Below, piece by piece: positions 46,633 through 56,097 of a stretch of DNA of 64,000 bases. The number at the start of each line of letters is the position of its first letter. The first letter of the stretch is position 1. Source of the DNA: Occallatibacter savannae. GTDB taxonomy: Bacteria; Acidobacteriota; Terriglobia; Terriglobales; Acidobacteriaceae. A model generated the notes under the pieces. That model was given only the letters and a program-made list of their open reading frames with translations, searched no databases and was not told the origin of the DNA. The stretch lies in NCBI RefSeq assembly GCF_003131205.1, contig NZ_QFFY01000004.1:558001-622000 (forward strand), read 5' to 3'. A program made the position numbers and the translations under genes.

Positions 46633-48264
46633 CTACAAAGAAACCCCGCGCTTCCAGGGAATGAAGTCGTTCTGCCCGAACTCCTCCGCCTTGGTCAGCC
46701 GCGTCCCGTTCGCCACCTCGATACACAACTCGAGAAGCTCCGCGGCGCACTCCGGAATCGTCTTCTCTCCGGTCACAATCCCGCCTGCGTCGAAGTCGAT
46801 GATGTCCGCCATGCGCTCCGCGAGCTGCGAATTCGTGGAGATCTTCATCACCGGAGCCACCGGATTGCCGGTCGGCGTTCCCAGCCCTGTCGTGAAGAGA
46901 ACCAGATTCGCTCCGGCTCCCGCCTGCGCCGTCACGCACTCCACATCGTTCCCCGGCGTGCAGAGCAAAGTCAGACCCGCCTTCGTCGCGTACTGCGGAA
47001 AATCAAGCACGTCTCGAACCGGAGCCACTCCGCCCTTGCGCGCCGCCCCCGCCGACTTGATCGCGTCCGTGATCAGCCCGTCCTCGATGTTGCCGGGTGA
47101 GGGATTCATCTCAAACCCGGAGTGCACCGCCTTCGCGCGCGCAGAGTACGCCTGCATCAGGTCGTAGAAGCGCTGCGCCAGTTCGTCCGTCGCACAGCGA
47201 TTGATCAGCTCCTGCTCTACCCCATGCAACTCCGGAAACTCGCTTAGTATCGATTTCCCGCCAAGCTCTCCGAGCAGATCGGAGATGTACCCCAGCGTCG
47301 GATTCGCCGAGATCCCGCTGAATCCATCCGATCCCCCGCACTTCAATCCCACCGTCAACGCCGACAGCGGTGCCGGAGCCCGCGTCGCGCGATTCGCTTC
47401 CGCCAATCCTGCAAACGTCTGCTCCAACGCTCCCGTCATCAGCACCGTCTCGCGTCCTGAGCGCTGCTGGTCGAAAAACAGCACAGGCTTCGTCAACTTG
47501 GGATCCCGTGCTCTTAGCTCATCCATCAGCATCGACGATTGCGCGTTCTGGCACCCAAGACTCAACACCGTCGCACCCGCGACATTCGGGTGGTGGATAT
47601 ACCCCGCGAGCAAACCGCAAAGCGCCTGCGCGTCCTGCCGCGTCCCGCCGCAGCCTCCCTGGTGGGTCAGAAATCGGATGCCGTCCACATTTGGAAACAC
47701 GCGCTCAGATCGAGGCGGCGCTTCCAGAGCGTGCCCACTCGCGGTCCTCGCGTGCTTCGAAACCATCTCCCGCACCAGCCCGCGATAGCTGTTATGCGAA
47801 CTCCCATAACCGAGCTCTTCTTCCAGAGCCTCGCGCATCCTGTCCACGTTGCGGTTCTCGCAGAACACCAGGGGAAGCACAAGCCAGTAGTTGCGCGTGC
47901 CCACCTGCCCGTCGGCACGGTGATACCCCATGAAGGTTCGCTCCGCCCAAGCCGTGGCATTCGGCAGCTCGAACGAAACCGGATTCCGCTCCGCCGTGTA
48001 CCCGCCGGCTCGGTGCCGAGTGTTCCGGGTTGAGAGCAACCCGCCTCGCGAAACCGGCTGAGTCGCTTCGCCCACCACCATGCCGTACATGATCACCACA
48101 TCACCCGGCGCTAGGTCGACCAGCGCGAGCTTCTGCTTGGCGGGAATGTTTTCCGTGACTGGGCACGAGGATGAGTCGTAATAAACGGTGGTGCCCGCCG
48201 GGAGCGGAGAAAGCGCTACCAGCACATTGTCACGAGTGTCGATCTGCAATACGGTATCGGGCAT
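46633..48264 (-). CDS. altronate/galactarate dehydratase family (UxaA-like)
   Basis: The 543-residue enzyme has an N-terminal SAF-type domain (VLQIDTRDNVLVALSPLPAG) and a large UxaA catalytic domain with GYHRADGQVGTRNYW, HQGGCGGTRQDAQALCGLLAGY, LSLGCQNAQ, KCGGSDGFSGISANPTLG and GTPTGNPVAPVMKI. Family members dehydrate sugar acids such as D-altronate or D-galactarate to 2-keto-3-deoxy acids. I start at the ATG at 48264 with AAGG upstream; the frame reaches 48354. It is divergent from a Zn-dependent dehydrogenase, which suggests a shared sugar-acid pathway. Exact substrate unsure. Confidence 0.88.
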   Translation of the reverse strand: MPDTVLQIDTRDNVLVALSPLPAGTTVYYDSSSCPVTENIPAKQKLALVDLAPGDVVIMYGMVVGEATQPVSRGGLLSTRNTRHRAGGYTAERNPVSFELPNATAWAERTFMGYHRADGQVGTRNYWLVLPLVFCENRNVDRMREALEEELGYGSSHNSYRGLVREMVSKHARTASGHALEAPPRSERVFPNVDGIRFLTHQGGCGGTRQDAQALCGLLAGYIHHPNVAGATVLSLGCQNAQSSMLMDELRARDPKLTKPVLFFDQQRSGRETVLMTGALEQTFAGLAEANRATRAPAPLSALTVGLKCGGSDGFSGISANPTLGYISDLLGELGGKSILSEFPELHGVEQELINRCATDELAQRFYDLMQAYSARAKAVHSGFEMNPSPGNIEDGLITDAIKSAGAARKGGVAPVRDVLDFPQYATKAGLTLLCTPGNDVECVTAQAGAGANLVLFTTGLGTPTGNPVAPVMKISTNSQLAERMADIIDFDAGGIVTGEKTIPECAAELLELCIEVANGTRLTKAEEFGQNDFIPWKRGVSL

Positions 48265-48377
48265 AGATGAACCTTCAGGACGCATCGATTTGACCGCGCC
48301 CTCGGCAAGAATACAACCTCGCAAATCGAGGCGGCCTGCGCGGTTCGGTATCATCGAGAGTTCGCAGGGAGTTCACA

Positions 48378-49388
48378 ATGAAAGCAATCATGCTCCAAGC
48401 CCCAGGTAAAGCTGCCGTGCAGGAAGTAGCAGAAGCAGTCCGGCGCGACGACGAGGTCCTGCTGCAAATCCGAAAGATCGGCCTATGCGGCAGCGATCTC
48501 AATTCCTACCGCGGTCGAAACCCGCTTGTCAGCTACCCCCGCATCCCAGGCCACGAGATTGCTGCAACCGTCATCGACGCAGGCTCAAATTCGGATTACC
48601 CTGCCGGCACGAACGTCACGCTCTCTCCCTACCGTGGCTGCGGCCGCTGCGCCGCCTGCGAGCGCGGACGTCCCAACGCCTGCAAGGATAACGAGACTTT
48701 AGGCGTACAGCGCGACGGTGCGCTGACGGAGTTCATCTCCGCTCCAGTTGCCAAGCTCTTCCGAGCAGATCTCTCGCTCAAGGAGCTGTGCCTCGTGGAG
48801 CCCCTCACCGTCGGCTTCCACGCAGTTGGACGTGGCCGTGTCACCGCGGGCGACACTGTCGCTGTCTTCGGTTGCGGCGGCGTAGGCCTCGGAGCAATCG
48901 CGGGAGCAGCCTTCCGTGGTGCCCGCGTTATCGGAATCGACGTCGACAACGCCAAGCTCGACACAGCGCGAAAGGCCGGCGCGACAGACGTCATCAATTC
49001 CAAAATCGGCAATCTTCACGATCAGCTCTCCGACCTCACAAACGGCCGCGGCCCCGACGTCATCATTGAAGCCATCGGCCTGCCTGCCACTTACCGCGCA
49101 GCGGTCGAAGAAGTCGCCTACGCCGGCCGAGTCGTCTACATCGGCTGGGCCAAGGAGCAGGTCGCCTACGAGACGCGCCCCTTCGTGCACAAGGAACTGG
49201 ACATCATGGGCTCACGCAACGCCATGCCCGACGACTTTCACGAGGTCATCCGCATGCTCGAAGCGAAGCGTTTTCCCGTTGAGGCCGCCGTCACCCACAC
49301 CATCGCGTTCGACGAGACCCCCGAGATCCTCGAATCATGGAACCACAAGCCCGAGCGCTTCACCAAGATAATGGTCGACGTAAGCTAA
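48378..49388 (+). CDS. zinc-dependent alcohol/polyol dehydrogenase
   Basis: The 336-residue MDR-family enzyme has catalytic zinc ligands in GLCGSDLNSYRG and GHEIAATV, the structural zinc set CGRCAACERGRPNAC, and the Rossmann nucleotide motif GCGGVGLG with GIDVDNAKL. This resembles L-galactonate, sorbitol or threonine dehydrogenases. GGGAG precedes the ATG. Its divergent neighbour is a sugar-acid dehydratase, so oxidation of a sugar acid such as L-galactonate is plausible, by context only. Confidence 0.87.
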   Translation: MKAIMLQAPGKAAVQEVAEAVRRDDEVLLQIRKIGLCGSDLNSYRGRNPLVSYPRIPGHEIAATVIDAGSNSDYPAGTNVTLSPYRGCGRCAACERGRPNACKDNETLGVQRDGALTEFISAPVAKLFRADLSLKELCLVEPLTVGFHAVGRGRVTAGDTVAVFGCGGVGLGAIAGAAFRGARVIGIDVDNAKLDTARKAGATDVINSKIGNLHDQLSDLTNGRGPDVIIEAIGLPATYRAAVEEVAYAGRVVYIGWAKEQVAYETRPFVHKELDIMGSRNAMPDDFHEVIRMLEAKRFPVEAAVTHTIAFDETPEILESWNHKPERFTKIMVDVS

Positions 49389-49425
49389 TACGGCTTCAAC
49401 GTACGCACCCTTCACCCACTAATCT

Positions 49426-49453
49426 GAACACTGACCACTGATCCCTGACGACT
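49426..49453. repeat. short sequence sharing a 12-bp core with the 37.2-kb repeat
   Basis: GAACACTGACCACTGATCCCTGAC contains ACTGACCACTGA (49430-49441), identical to the core at 37217-37228. It lies between the stops of the dehydrogenase and the aquaporin gene. It may be a decayed copy of the same element. Confidence 0.35.
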
Positions 49454-50172
49454 CACAGGTGTGCGTAGTGCAGGAACACTCCCGCCAGCGCCCCTCCCGC
49501 CAGCGGACCCAGCACCGGAATCGGCGCATAGCTCCAGTTCGATCCGCCCTTGCCCGGGATGGGTAGGATCGCGTGCGCAATCCGCGGTCCTAGATCGCGC
49601 GCCGGATTGATCGCGTACCCCGTCGTTCCGCCCAGCGACAGGCCGATCCCCCACACCAGGCTGGCCACCAGCCACTGTCCCACTCCCGCCGACGGTGCAA
49701 CACCGTGCGAGAAGATCGCGTTCGCCACCAGCACCAGCATCATCGTCCCGATTGCCTCGCTCGCAAAATTCGCCGCCGGGTGATGCACAGCGGGTCCGGT
49801 GCAAAAAATGCCAAGCTTCGCGGCAGGATCCGGCGTCAAAGACCAGTGAGGCGCGAAGTGCAGCGCCATTACCGCCGCACCGCAGATCGCCCCCAGCATC
49901 TGGGCCGACCAGATCGAAAGAAGCTGCGAGTAGTTTCCGTCTACAATCGCCGTCGAAAGAGTGATCGCAGGATTCAGGTTCGCGCCCGGACTCCCAAATG
50001 CCTGCGCAACCAGCACTCCGCAGAGCACCGCAATCGCCCAACCGGTCGTGACCACCATCCATCCGGCGTCAGCCGCGTAGGTCCGGCGCAGACTCACGTT
50101 AGCGCAGACGCCATTGCCAAGAAGAACGAGGACAAGTGTCCCCAGGAACTCGCCAAACCAGACGGAGTGCAT
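49453..50172 (-). CDS. MIP-family aquaglyceroporin
   Basis: The 239-residue channel has six membrane helices and two half-helix NPA motifs: GANLNPAITLS and YAINPARDLGPR. The aspartate after the second NPAR is the GlpF-type mark for glycerol, so it is more likely a glycerol facilitator than a strict water channel. Start is the ATG at 50172 (MHSVWFGEFLGT) with AAAGAAA upstream; the frame reaches 50256. It lies 74 bp after the methyltransferase gene on the same strand. Confidence 0.93.
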   Translation of the reverse strand: MHSVWFGEFLGTLVLVLLGNGVCANVSLRRTYAADAGWMVVTTGWAIAVLCGVLVAQAFGSPGANLNPAITLSTAIVDGNYSQLLSIWSAQMLGAICGAAVMALHFAPHWSLTPDPAAKLGIFCTGPAVHHPAANFASEAIGTMMLVLVANAIFSHGVAPSAGVGQWLVASLVWGIGLSLGGTTGYAINPARDLGPRIAHAILPIPGKGGSNWSYAPIPVLGPLAGGALAGVFLHYAHL

Positions 50173-50246
50173 AGTTTCTTTCCTGTGTGAATGCGGAATG
50201 AGTGTCGCAGATAGAGAGGGGATTGAGCAATATCGCGTTTGGCCGA

Positions 50247-50660
50247 TCAGAACCACGTCTTCCGTTTGTACTCGCGGTACTCATCCCCGAACTTCGCCTC
50301 AAGCACCGCTGATTCCTTGCGGCTGCGAACAATCTGCACAGGAATGAGAATTGCAAAAATGAGAAGAAAGGCGAACTGTCCTGACCAGATGATCACGCTG
50401 AGGATCGTCAGTGCGCTGAACACATAAATCGGATTGCGGATTCGCGAGTAAAGGCCGGTGGTAACCAGATTGGAAGCTTTCGCGCGGACGCTGAAGGCAC
50501 GCCCAAGCTGAATGCGAGCCGTGAGCAAAAGCAGAAGCGCAGGCACCCCAATCGCCAGGCCCGCCACGCGGCTCGGGGTCAACGGAAACGCCGTCGCCCT
50601 CCAGAGCAGGACGATCGCTCCGAAGATGATGATCACAAAGGTGACAACGTTCGCTCTCAT
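50247..50660 (-). CDS. isoprenylcysteine carboxylmethyltransferase-family membrane protein
   Basis: The 137-residue membrane protein has four predicted helices and the ICMT/PEMT motif GLYSRIRNPIYVF, then RKESAVLEAKFGDEYREYKRK. Bacterial members methylate small lipids or other substrates with S-adenosylmethionine; the substrate here is unknown. It lies 25 bp after osmC, so the two are probably co-transcribed. Confidence 0.85.
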   Translation of the reverse strand: MRANVVTFVIIIFGAIVLLWRATAFPLTPSRVAGLAIGVPALLLLLTARIQLGRAFSVRAKASNLVTTGLYSRIRNPIYVFSALTILSVIIWSGQFAFLLIFAILIPVQIVRSRKESAVLEAKFGDEYREYKRKTWF

Positions 50661-50685
50661 AGGTCCCGATTCTCCAGCCCTGGAT

Positions 50686-51102
50686 TCAAATCGTCCTCGC
50701 TTCTACGTGTGCCAGCTTCACCGGGACAGAAAAACGAAGAGTGTTCTGAATCTCCGCAACAGTGTCGGTGTGTCGCATAAGGTTAAGCAACTCCTCCTGC
50801 GAAGCCCTGCCGTCCACCGACGCTCGATAGGAAACGTTTTTCGCTCCCTCGCCCTCGGCACCGAACTCGCCGGTCACCTCTACACGCACCGAATCAAGCT
50901 CGATGTTGCGCTTCTTGGCCTCGCGGTACAGATCGTTGCAGTAGCACGTTGCGAGCGCCAGGAACAGGAGCTCGCCTCCATTCACGCTCGAACCCAACCC
51001 CTCTGACTTCGGCGCAATCGCCAGCCCATGCTCTCGGCCGTTGGCGGCAAGAGAAACAGCATGGCTTCCCCGGCGATTCTCAACTGTGGCGGAGATATTC
51101 AT
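50686..51102 (-). CDS. OsmC-family protein
   Basis: The 138-residue protein has the OsmC fold pattern: NGREHGLAIAPKSEGLGSSVNGGELLFLALATCYCNDL, with paired cysteines near C53-C55, then VRVEVTGEFGAEGEGAKNVSYRASV. OsmC proteins reduce organic hydroperoxides through two catalytic cysteines. Here the usual first cysteine position is in ATCYC and a second distant cysteine is not visible, so peroxidase activity is unsure. It starts within the stop of the upstream permease gene. Confidence 0.85.
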   Translation of the reverse strand: MNISATVENRRGSHAVSLAANGREHGLAIAPKSEGLGSSVNGGELLFLALATCYCNDLYREAKKRNIELDSVRVEVTGEFGAEGEGAKNVSYRASVDGRASQEELLNLMRHTDTVAEIQNTLRFSVPVKLAHVEARTI

Positions 51103-52184
51103 TGGCTCTTGTCTTTCCCTTCTGTGCCCTCTTGCTCCTGTTCGCTGTGAATCACCGGGGAATCAGGCCATCCCCGCAACAAAGCCTCCACAACGGAGTG
51201 CCCAACTCTGTACGCCGCTTCGAGCGATGGTAGATACGCGCTGTAGGTCCCGATCCGCTGATGTGACAAGCTCTCGGCCGCCGTCATCCCTCGCGGCTGC
51301 TGATCGTAGTTGCTCACGCTCCGCAGCACCAGAATGCGCCGCCAGTCTACGCGGCCGGCGTTCGCCAGAAACTTCAGCGACTGCAGCGTACCGGTGTCCT
51401 CCATGCCCGTCGTTGTGAACTGGCCCTTGCCGTCCGTGAAGTAGCTCACCCACTCATTCGCCCAGGCGTCATTCAGCTTGCCGTGCCAGAACGTCGAACT
51501 CGAAATCGTATCCCCCATTGCCACAAAGGGTGGCTTCTGTGCGGCAGCTCCATCGAACGCCGCCCTCGCCGTCTTCAGCGCCTCGTTGTCGGGCAGCGCA
51601 GTGTTGCGGCTGGTGGCAAACGCCCATCGCGTCAAATCCTCGTCAAGTTCAAAGGCCTGCCCATCCGGCGGAACAACAGGCCTTTCAAATGGACGCGTCT
51701 TCCGCAGGGGAATGTAACCCGTCGTCCAGTCTGCCGGCGCCTCGCGCGAGTCGATCTCATACCCAAGATCGCCGTCCACAACAAAACGCGCCCACGCCGC
51801 CGATCCCAGTGAAATGCGATTCGGATTACCACCCGCAATCCCGGCCACCATCCAGAACGCGTGACTGAAATCGAAGCGCGGGTCCAGTCCCACCGCCATC
51901 ACCGTCGCTGCTGCATGAGCCGTCCCTGCTCCGGTAAGAATCGCCATCTCGCCGCGGTCGTTCATCCGCACAGCATGATACGCATCCGGCATCGGATACA
52001 CCCTGTCGAGGTGATCCCGCTCCACCCAATACTGAAGTTCCCCGGGATTATCTCCCGTATCGTTGCCCACCTCGAACATCGCGATCACCACCACTTTCAC
52101 CGCGATGGGTCGCGAGGCCTCTTCCGCTGAGCAGTGCAATACCGCGCTCACCACGAGGGCCAAAGTCAGGAATATCCGGATCAT
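51099..52184 (-). CDS. purine nucleoside permease (NUP family)
   Basis: The 361-residue protein has a signal peptide (IFLTLALVVSAVLHCSA) and the NUP-family pattern: VKVVVIAMFEVGNDTGDNPGELQYWVERD, ILTGAGTAHAAATVMAVG, SHAFWMVAGIAGGNPN, TTGMEDTGTLQSL and ILVLRSVSNYD. The fold is related to nucleoside phosphorylases. It is predicted exported, so it may bind or cleave nucleosides in the periplasm. Start is the ATG at 52184, where the signal peptide begins. It leads a likely operon with osmC, ICMT and aquaporin (4-bp overlap with osmC). Confidence 0.87.
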   Translation of the reverse strand: MIRIFLTLALVVSAVLHCSAEEASRPIAVKVVVIAMFEVGNDTGDNPGELQYWVERDHLDRVYPMPDAYHAVRMNDRGEMAILTGAGTAHAAATVMAVGLDPRFDFSHAFWMVAGIAGGNPNRISLGSAAWARFVVDGDLGYEIDSREAPADWTTGYIPLRKTRPFERPVVPPDGQAFELDEDLTRWAFATSRNTALPDNEALKTARAAFDGAAAQKPPFVAMGDTISSSTFWHGKLNDAWANEWVSYFTDGKGQFTTTGMEDTGTLQSLKFLANAGRVDWRRILVLRSVSNYDQQPRGMTAAESLSHQRIGTYSAYLPSLEAAYRVGHSVVEALLRGWPDSPVIHSEQEQEGTEGKDKSQ

Positions 52185-52601
52185 GGTTGCGATCTTAGTG
52201 CATTTCCATCGCGAATGTTTTGTGCAGCCATTGAGGTACAGCGCCGAAATCATGCAGCATATGATTTCCGGAACTTGGAAAGCTCACTTCATTCTGTTTC
52301 GTGGAGATTTGCCTGCAAAACCGACGTTCCCGAGCGCGGCAAATCATCGTCTATTCACATTCTTCCTGCTTTCCAAACCGCGATTGCGATAAACTTAGGA
52401 CATCGCAGATACAGTTGAATCGCACCGACATGCCAACAGGTTTGCGGGCGTACAGTTCACATTTCCTCGCATAGGATCGAACGCCAGACTCCCTTTAGTC
52501 GTCCGTATCTCAGGCGTTCCCCTTCTCTTTCACGAGGCAAAGTACTCATCCATAAATTGTCCAGGCGCTACCCAGCACCACTTTCAAGGAGATCCAGACG
52601 C
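52185..52601. other. 417-bp gap with an 8-7-8 inverted repeat
   Basis: Between the divergent permease and TonB-receptor genes there is no supported gene. GAAATCAT (52246-52253), 7 bp, and ATGATTTC (52261-52268) form a perfect inverted repeat, 62 bp upstream of the permease start, that could bind a dimeric regulator of either gene. Confidence 0.5.
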
Positions 52602-55600
52602 ATGATGTCCAGTGTTTCAATTGGCACAAATCGCCGCGGTTTCGCTCTCAGTGTGCTCGCATGTTTCTTCATGCTTGCCATGATGATCAGCCCACTGCAC
52701 GCGCAAACTGCAGGAGCCGGCACGATCAAGGGCACGATCACAGATTCCAGCCAGGCATCTGTCGCCGGCGCCACTGTGACCGTCACTGATGTGGATACCG
52801 GAATAACCCACGCGTACACATCGAATGAGTCGGGCCTCTACGTCGCGCCCTTTCTCCAGCCCGGTCATTACACCGTCACCGCGACGGCCTCAGGCTTCGG
52901 CAAAGTCAGCGCCGCCAATCTCATCTTGCAGGTCGGCCAGACCATGACCATCGACCTGAGCCTCAAAGTGCAGTCCGGCTCCACCACAGTTGAAGTGTCG
53001 GGAGAAACACCGATCCTCAACGTGGAACAAACCGAGGTCTCGCAAGTCGTCGACCAGCAGATCATTCAGAACCTTCCTGTCAACGGCCGGAACTGGAGCG
53101 ACTTCGTGCTCCTCACGCCCAACGTTGTGCAGGACGGCGGCACCGGCTTGGTGAGCTTCCACGGAATCAGCGGCCTCTACAACCAGAACTACGTCGACGG
53201 CGCAAACAACAACCAGATGCTCTTCAGCGAAGCCCGCGGGCGTTCATCGGGTGCTCCCTTCGTCTATAGCCTTGATGCCATCAAGGAATTTCAGGCCGAA
53301 GCTTCGAACTACTCGGCTGAATTCGGACAGGCTGCCGGCGGCCAGGTCAACGCCATCACGAAGAACGGCACCAACGACATGCATGGCGATCTCTTCTACG
53401 CCCTTCGCTACCCGAGCTTCAATGCCCTCGATCCCGTCAGCAAGTGGTCAGCACTCTACAACCACGGCAACCCCTTCCTGCTCACGCAGCCGGTTCACCA
53501 GCAGCAGGGTTTCGGCGGCAGCATCGGCGGCCCGATCAAGAAAGACAAGCTGTTCTACTTCCTCACATCGGACAACTTCCGCCGCACAGGCCGCGCTCTC
53601 TATTACGAGACCAACACCGTAACCCAGACGCCCACCGGCACCTTCACCTCAACCAACGTTGTTTCCCCCACGCAGTGCCCCACCACAATTACTGCTGCGC
53701 AGTGCACCTCGGGAATCAACTTCCTTCTCGGGCTACAGAGCGCGCCTCGCCGCTTCGCGAAGGAGACTCTGATCTTCCCGCGCATCGACTACCAGCTCAA
53801 TTCCAAAAACCTCATCTACGCGAACTTCAATTTCGCCAACTTCGACCAGACATTTGGCTACGCGCCCAACCCCACCTACTCGAACACCTCTGCCAGCACC
53901 AACGCGCCGACCAGCTATCACGAGCGCTTCCTCATTGCCCACTGGACCTCCACGATTACCAACACCGCTGTGAACGACCTTCGTTTCCAGTGGGGCCGCG
54001 ATCTCGAGACCGCCGGTGCCAACGCCTCAGGCCCCAGCATCAGCATGGGTGCGGAGATCTACGGCATGCCCAACGCTCTCCCGCGTACCGCCGAGCCTGA
54101 CGAGCATCGCTTCCAGATCACAGACGTGTTCAACAAAGTCTTCGGCCGTCACACCGTCAAGTTCGGCGGCGACGTCAATATCGTCCATGAAGTCATGATC
54201 AACCTCTTCCAGGGCGGCGGTATCTACGGCTACTCCGGCAACGTCACGCAGGAATTCCAGAACTGGATCGTCGATGCCTTCGCCGGTCAGCCAGGCAACA
54301 CCGACCCGTATGCCGGCTCGCACTACAACACCTTCGTGCAGACCGTCGACAAGATCAACTCCACGCAAGGCGGCAAGGCCGGTGCAGACGACTTCTGGAT
54401 GAAGATGTACGACGGCTTCGCCGAAGATACCTGGAAGGTCAATCAGAAGCTGACCCTCAACCTCGGCGTGCGCTACGACATTCAGCTGACGCCAAACCCG
54501 GCACTTCCAAACACCTCGACAGCGTTGGCCGCCAAGTACAACACCACCATCAAGAACGTTACCGATCGCGTTCAGCCCCGCCTGGGCTTCTCCTTCAGCC
54601 CGCACCCCGATACCGTGCTCCGCGGCGGATACGGCATCTTCACCGGCCTCAACCAGGGCAGCACTTACTACGCGATGCGGGTGGAGAACGGCATTTACCA
54701 GATCAACTACAACTTCAACGGGTGCAACGCGACCTGCACCAAGCCGGCCGCGCTGATCTTCCCCAACGTTCCGTTCCTGCCGCCCGGTCCGCCGCTCTCC
54801 GCAGCCCTCTATCCGAATGGTGGCACGGCGCCCACCGTCACCGGCGTGAACGCAAACACCTCGGCCAGCTTCCACGGCCTCTCGCCCGACTTCGTTCCGC
54901 CCATCACGCACGAGATGGATCTCGCGCTCGAGCAGGCGATCCCGGGCAAAATGTCTCTCTCCATCGGCTGGGTCGGCACGCGCGCTCTGCGCCTGCCTGT
55001 GTTCCTCGATGCCAACCTCGTTGGGCAGACGCCGCATGGAGTCCGCTCCTTCAATATCACCTACCCCAACAAGACCACGAAGCTCGTAACCGTTCCCTAC
55101 TATCTCGCCACGGACCGTATCGATCCGACGCTCACCTCCATCAACGCAGGCTTCAGCGTTGCCAACTCCTGGTACCACGGCATGGCAGTCACCGTCCGGC
55201 GTCCCTTCGATCACGGGCTCGAATTGCTCGTGAACTACACCTGGTCGAAGGCTCTCGATGATGACCAGGTGCAGGGCGCGTTCGGCACCTTCTACGGCGG
55301 AAACCCCGTCCTCGATCCCAACAACCTCAAGGGCGAATACGGCCGCTCGGATATCGACATGCGTGAGCGCTTCGTTGGCACCCTGATCTACAAGCCTTCG
55401 GTTCCGTTCAGCAGCCGCATCATGAAGGAAGCAGTGAACGGCTTCACCTTCTCCGGCACGGCTACTGAGTCAACAGGCTTCCCCATCGTCGCCTCCATGA
55501 ACAGCCCGGCATCGGTCGTCAAGAGCACGCCAGCCGCGGCCGACGGCAACATCTACGGCGGCGCGATGAGCTCCTCCTCCGGCGCACCCACCACTGGGCG

Positions 55601-55961
55601 TCCGCCGCAAATTCAGCGCAACAGCCAGCCCGGTCCCGGAGTCCGCAACATCGACTTCCGCGTGACCCGTGAGGTCCCCGTCCATGAGCGGATGCACTTC
55701 GAGTTCATCGCCGAGGCCTTCAACCTCATGAATCACACCATCATCTCCGGCACGAATACTGCATTCGCGACGCAACTCGCACCGACCGGTGCAACCGGTG
55801 CCTGTCCCACCACTGCTGTAGGTACGGGCTCGCAGTTCGCCGGATGCATCGTGCCCTTCGTCTCGTCGACTCCCTCGGGAGCCTTTGGCGTGATGACCAC
55901 AACCAACAACGCACTCTACGGACCTCGCCAGCTGCAGCTCTCCGGCAAGTTCTTCTTCTAG
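52602..55961 (+). CDS. TonB-dependent receptor with carboxypeptidase-regulatory domain (Oar-like)
   Basis: The 1119-residue outer-membrane protein has a signal peptide (FALSVLACFFMLAMMISPLHAQ) and a carboxypeptidase-regulatory-like Ig domain (GTIKGTITDSSQASVAGATVTVTDVDTG). A plug region (VVDQQIIQNLPVNGRNWSDF, YVDGANNN) precedes a large barrel ending in FFF. The NLPVNGR motif and length are typical of the acidobacterial receptor family that imports oligosaccharides or other large nutrients. AAGGAG eleven bases before the ATG at 52602 sets the start over 52557. A terminator follows directly. Confidence 0.95.
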   Translation: MMSSVSIGTNRRGFALSVLACFFMLAMMISPLHAQTAGAGTIKGTITDSSQASVAGATVTVTDVDTGITHAYTSNESGLYVAPFLQPGHYTVTATASGFGKVSAANLILQVGQTMTIDLSLKVQSGSTTVEVSGETPILNVEQTEVSQVVDQQIIQNLPVNGRNWSDFVLLTPNVVQDGGTGLVSFHGISGLYNQNYVDGANNNQMLFSEARGRSSGAPFVYSLDAIKEFQAEASNYSAEFGQAAGGQVNAITKNGTNDMHGDLFYALRYPSFNALDPVSKWSALYNHGNPFLLTQPVHQQQGFGGSIGGPIKKDKLFYFLTSDNFRRTGRALYYETNTVTQTPTGTFTSTNVVSPTQCPTTITAAQCTSGINFLLGLQSAPRRFAKETLIFPRIDYQLNSKNLIYANFNFANFDQTFGYAPNPTYSNTSASTNAPTSYHERFLIAHWTSTITNTAVNDLRFQWGRDLETAGANASGPSISMGAEIYGMPNALPRTAEPDEHRFQITDVFNKVFGRHTVKFGGDVNIVHEVMINLFQGGGIYGYSGNVTQEFQNWIVDAFAGQPGNTDPYAGSHYNTFVQTVDKINSTQGGKAGADDFWMKMYDGFAEDTWKVNQKLTLNLGVRYDIQLTPNPALPNTSTALAAKYNTTIKNVTDRVQPRLGFSFSPHPDTVLRGGYGIFTGLNQGSTYYAMRVENGIYQINYNFNGCNATCTKPAALIFPNVPFLPPGPPLSAALYPNGGTAPTVTGVNANTSASFHGLSPDFVPPITHEMDLALEQAIPGKMSLSIGWVGTRALRLPVFLDANLVGQTPHGVRSFNITYPNKTTKLVTVPYYLATDRIDPTLTSINAGFSVANSWYHGMAVTVRRPFDHGLELLVNYTWSKALDDDQVQGAFGTFYGGNPVLDPNNLKGEYGRSDIDMRERFVGTLIYKPSVPFSSRIMKEAVNGFTFSGTATESTGFPIVASMNSPASVVKSTPAAADGNIYGGAMSSSSGAPTTGRPPQIQRNSQPGPGVRNIDFRVTREVPVHERMHFEFIAEAFNLMNHTIISGTNTAFATQLAPTGATGACPTTAVGTGSQFAGCIVPFVSSTPSGAFGVMTTTNNALYGPRQLQLSGKFFF

Positions 55962-55980
55962 GTCCACACCCACACACGCA

Positions 55981-56018
55981 GGGCGTGACGGCGAATGCCG
56001 TCGCGCCCTCTTCTTTTT
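55981..56018 (+). terminator. intrinsic terminator of the TonB receptor gene
   Basis: GGGCGTGACGGC (55981-55992), loop GAAT and GCCGTCGCGCCC (55997-56008) form a 12-bp stem with one G-T pair, then TCTTCTTTTT. Confidence 0.85.
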
Positions 56019-56097
56019 GAGCCACAGCGGCCGGGCAGAATAGCATTGCATTGCGAAGCAATATCCAATAATTCCGATCCAACTCGAGGTGGAGAAG

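Noticed and set aside
54027..55214. 395-residue open frame antisense to the TonB receptor
   Set aside because: Shadow of the receptor coding strand with no motif.
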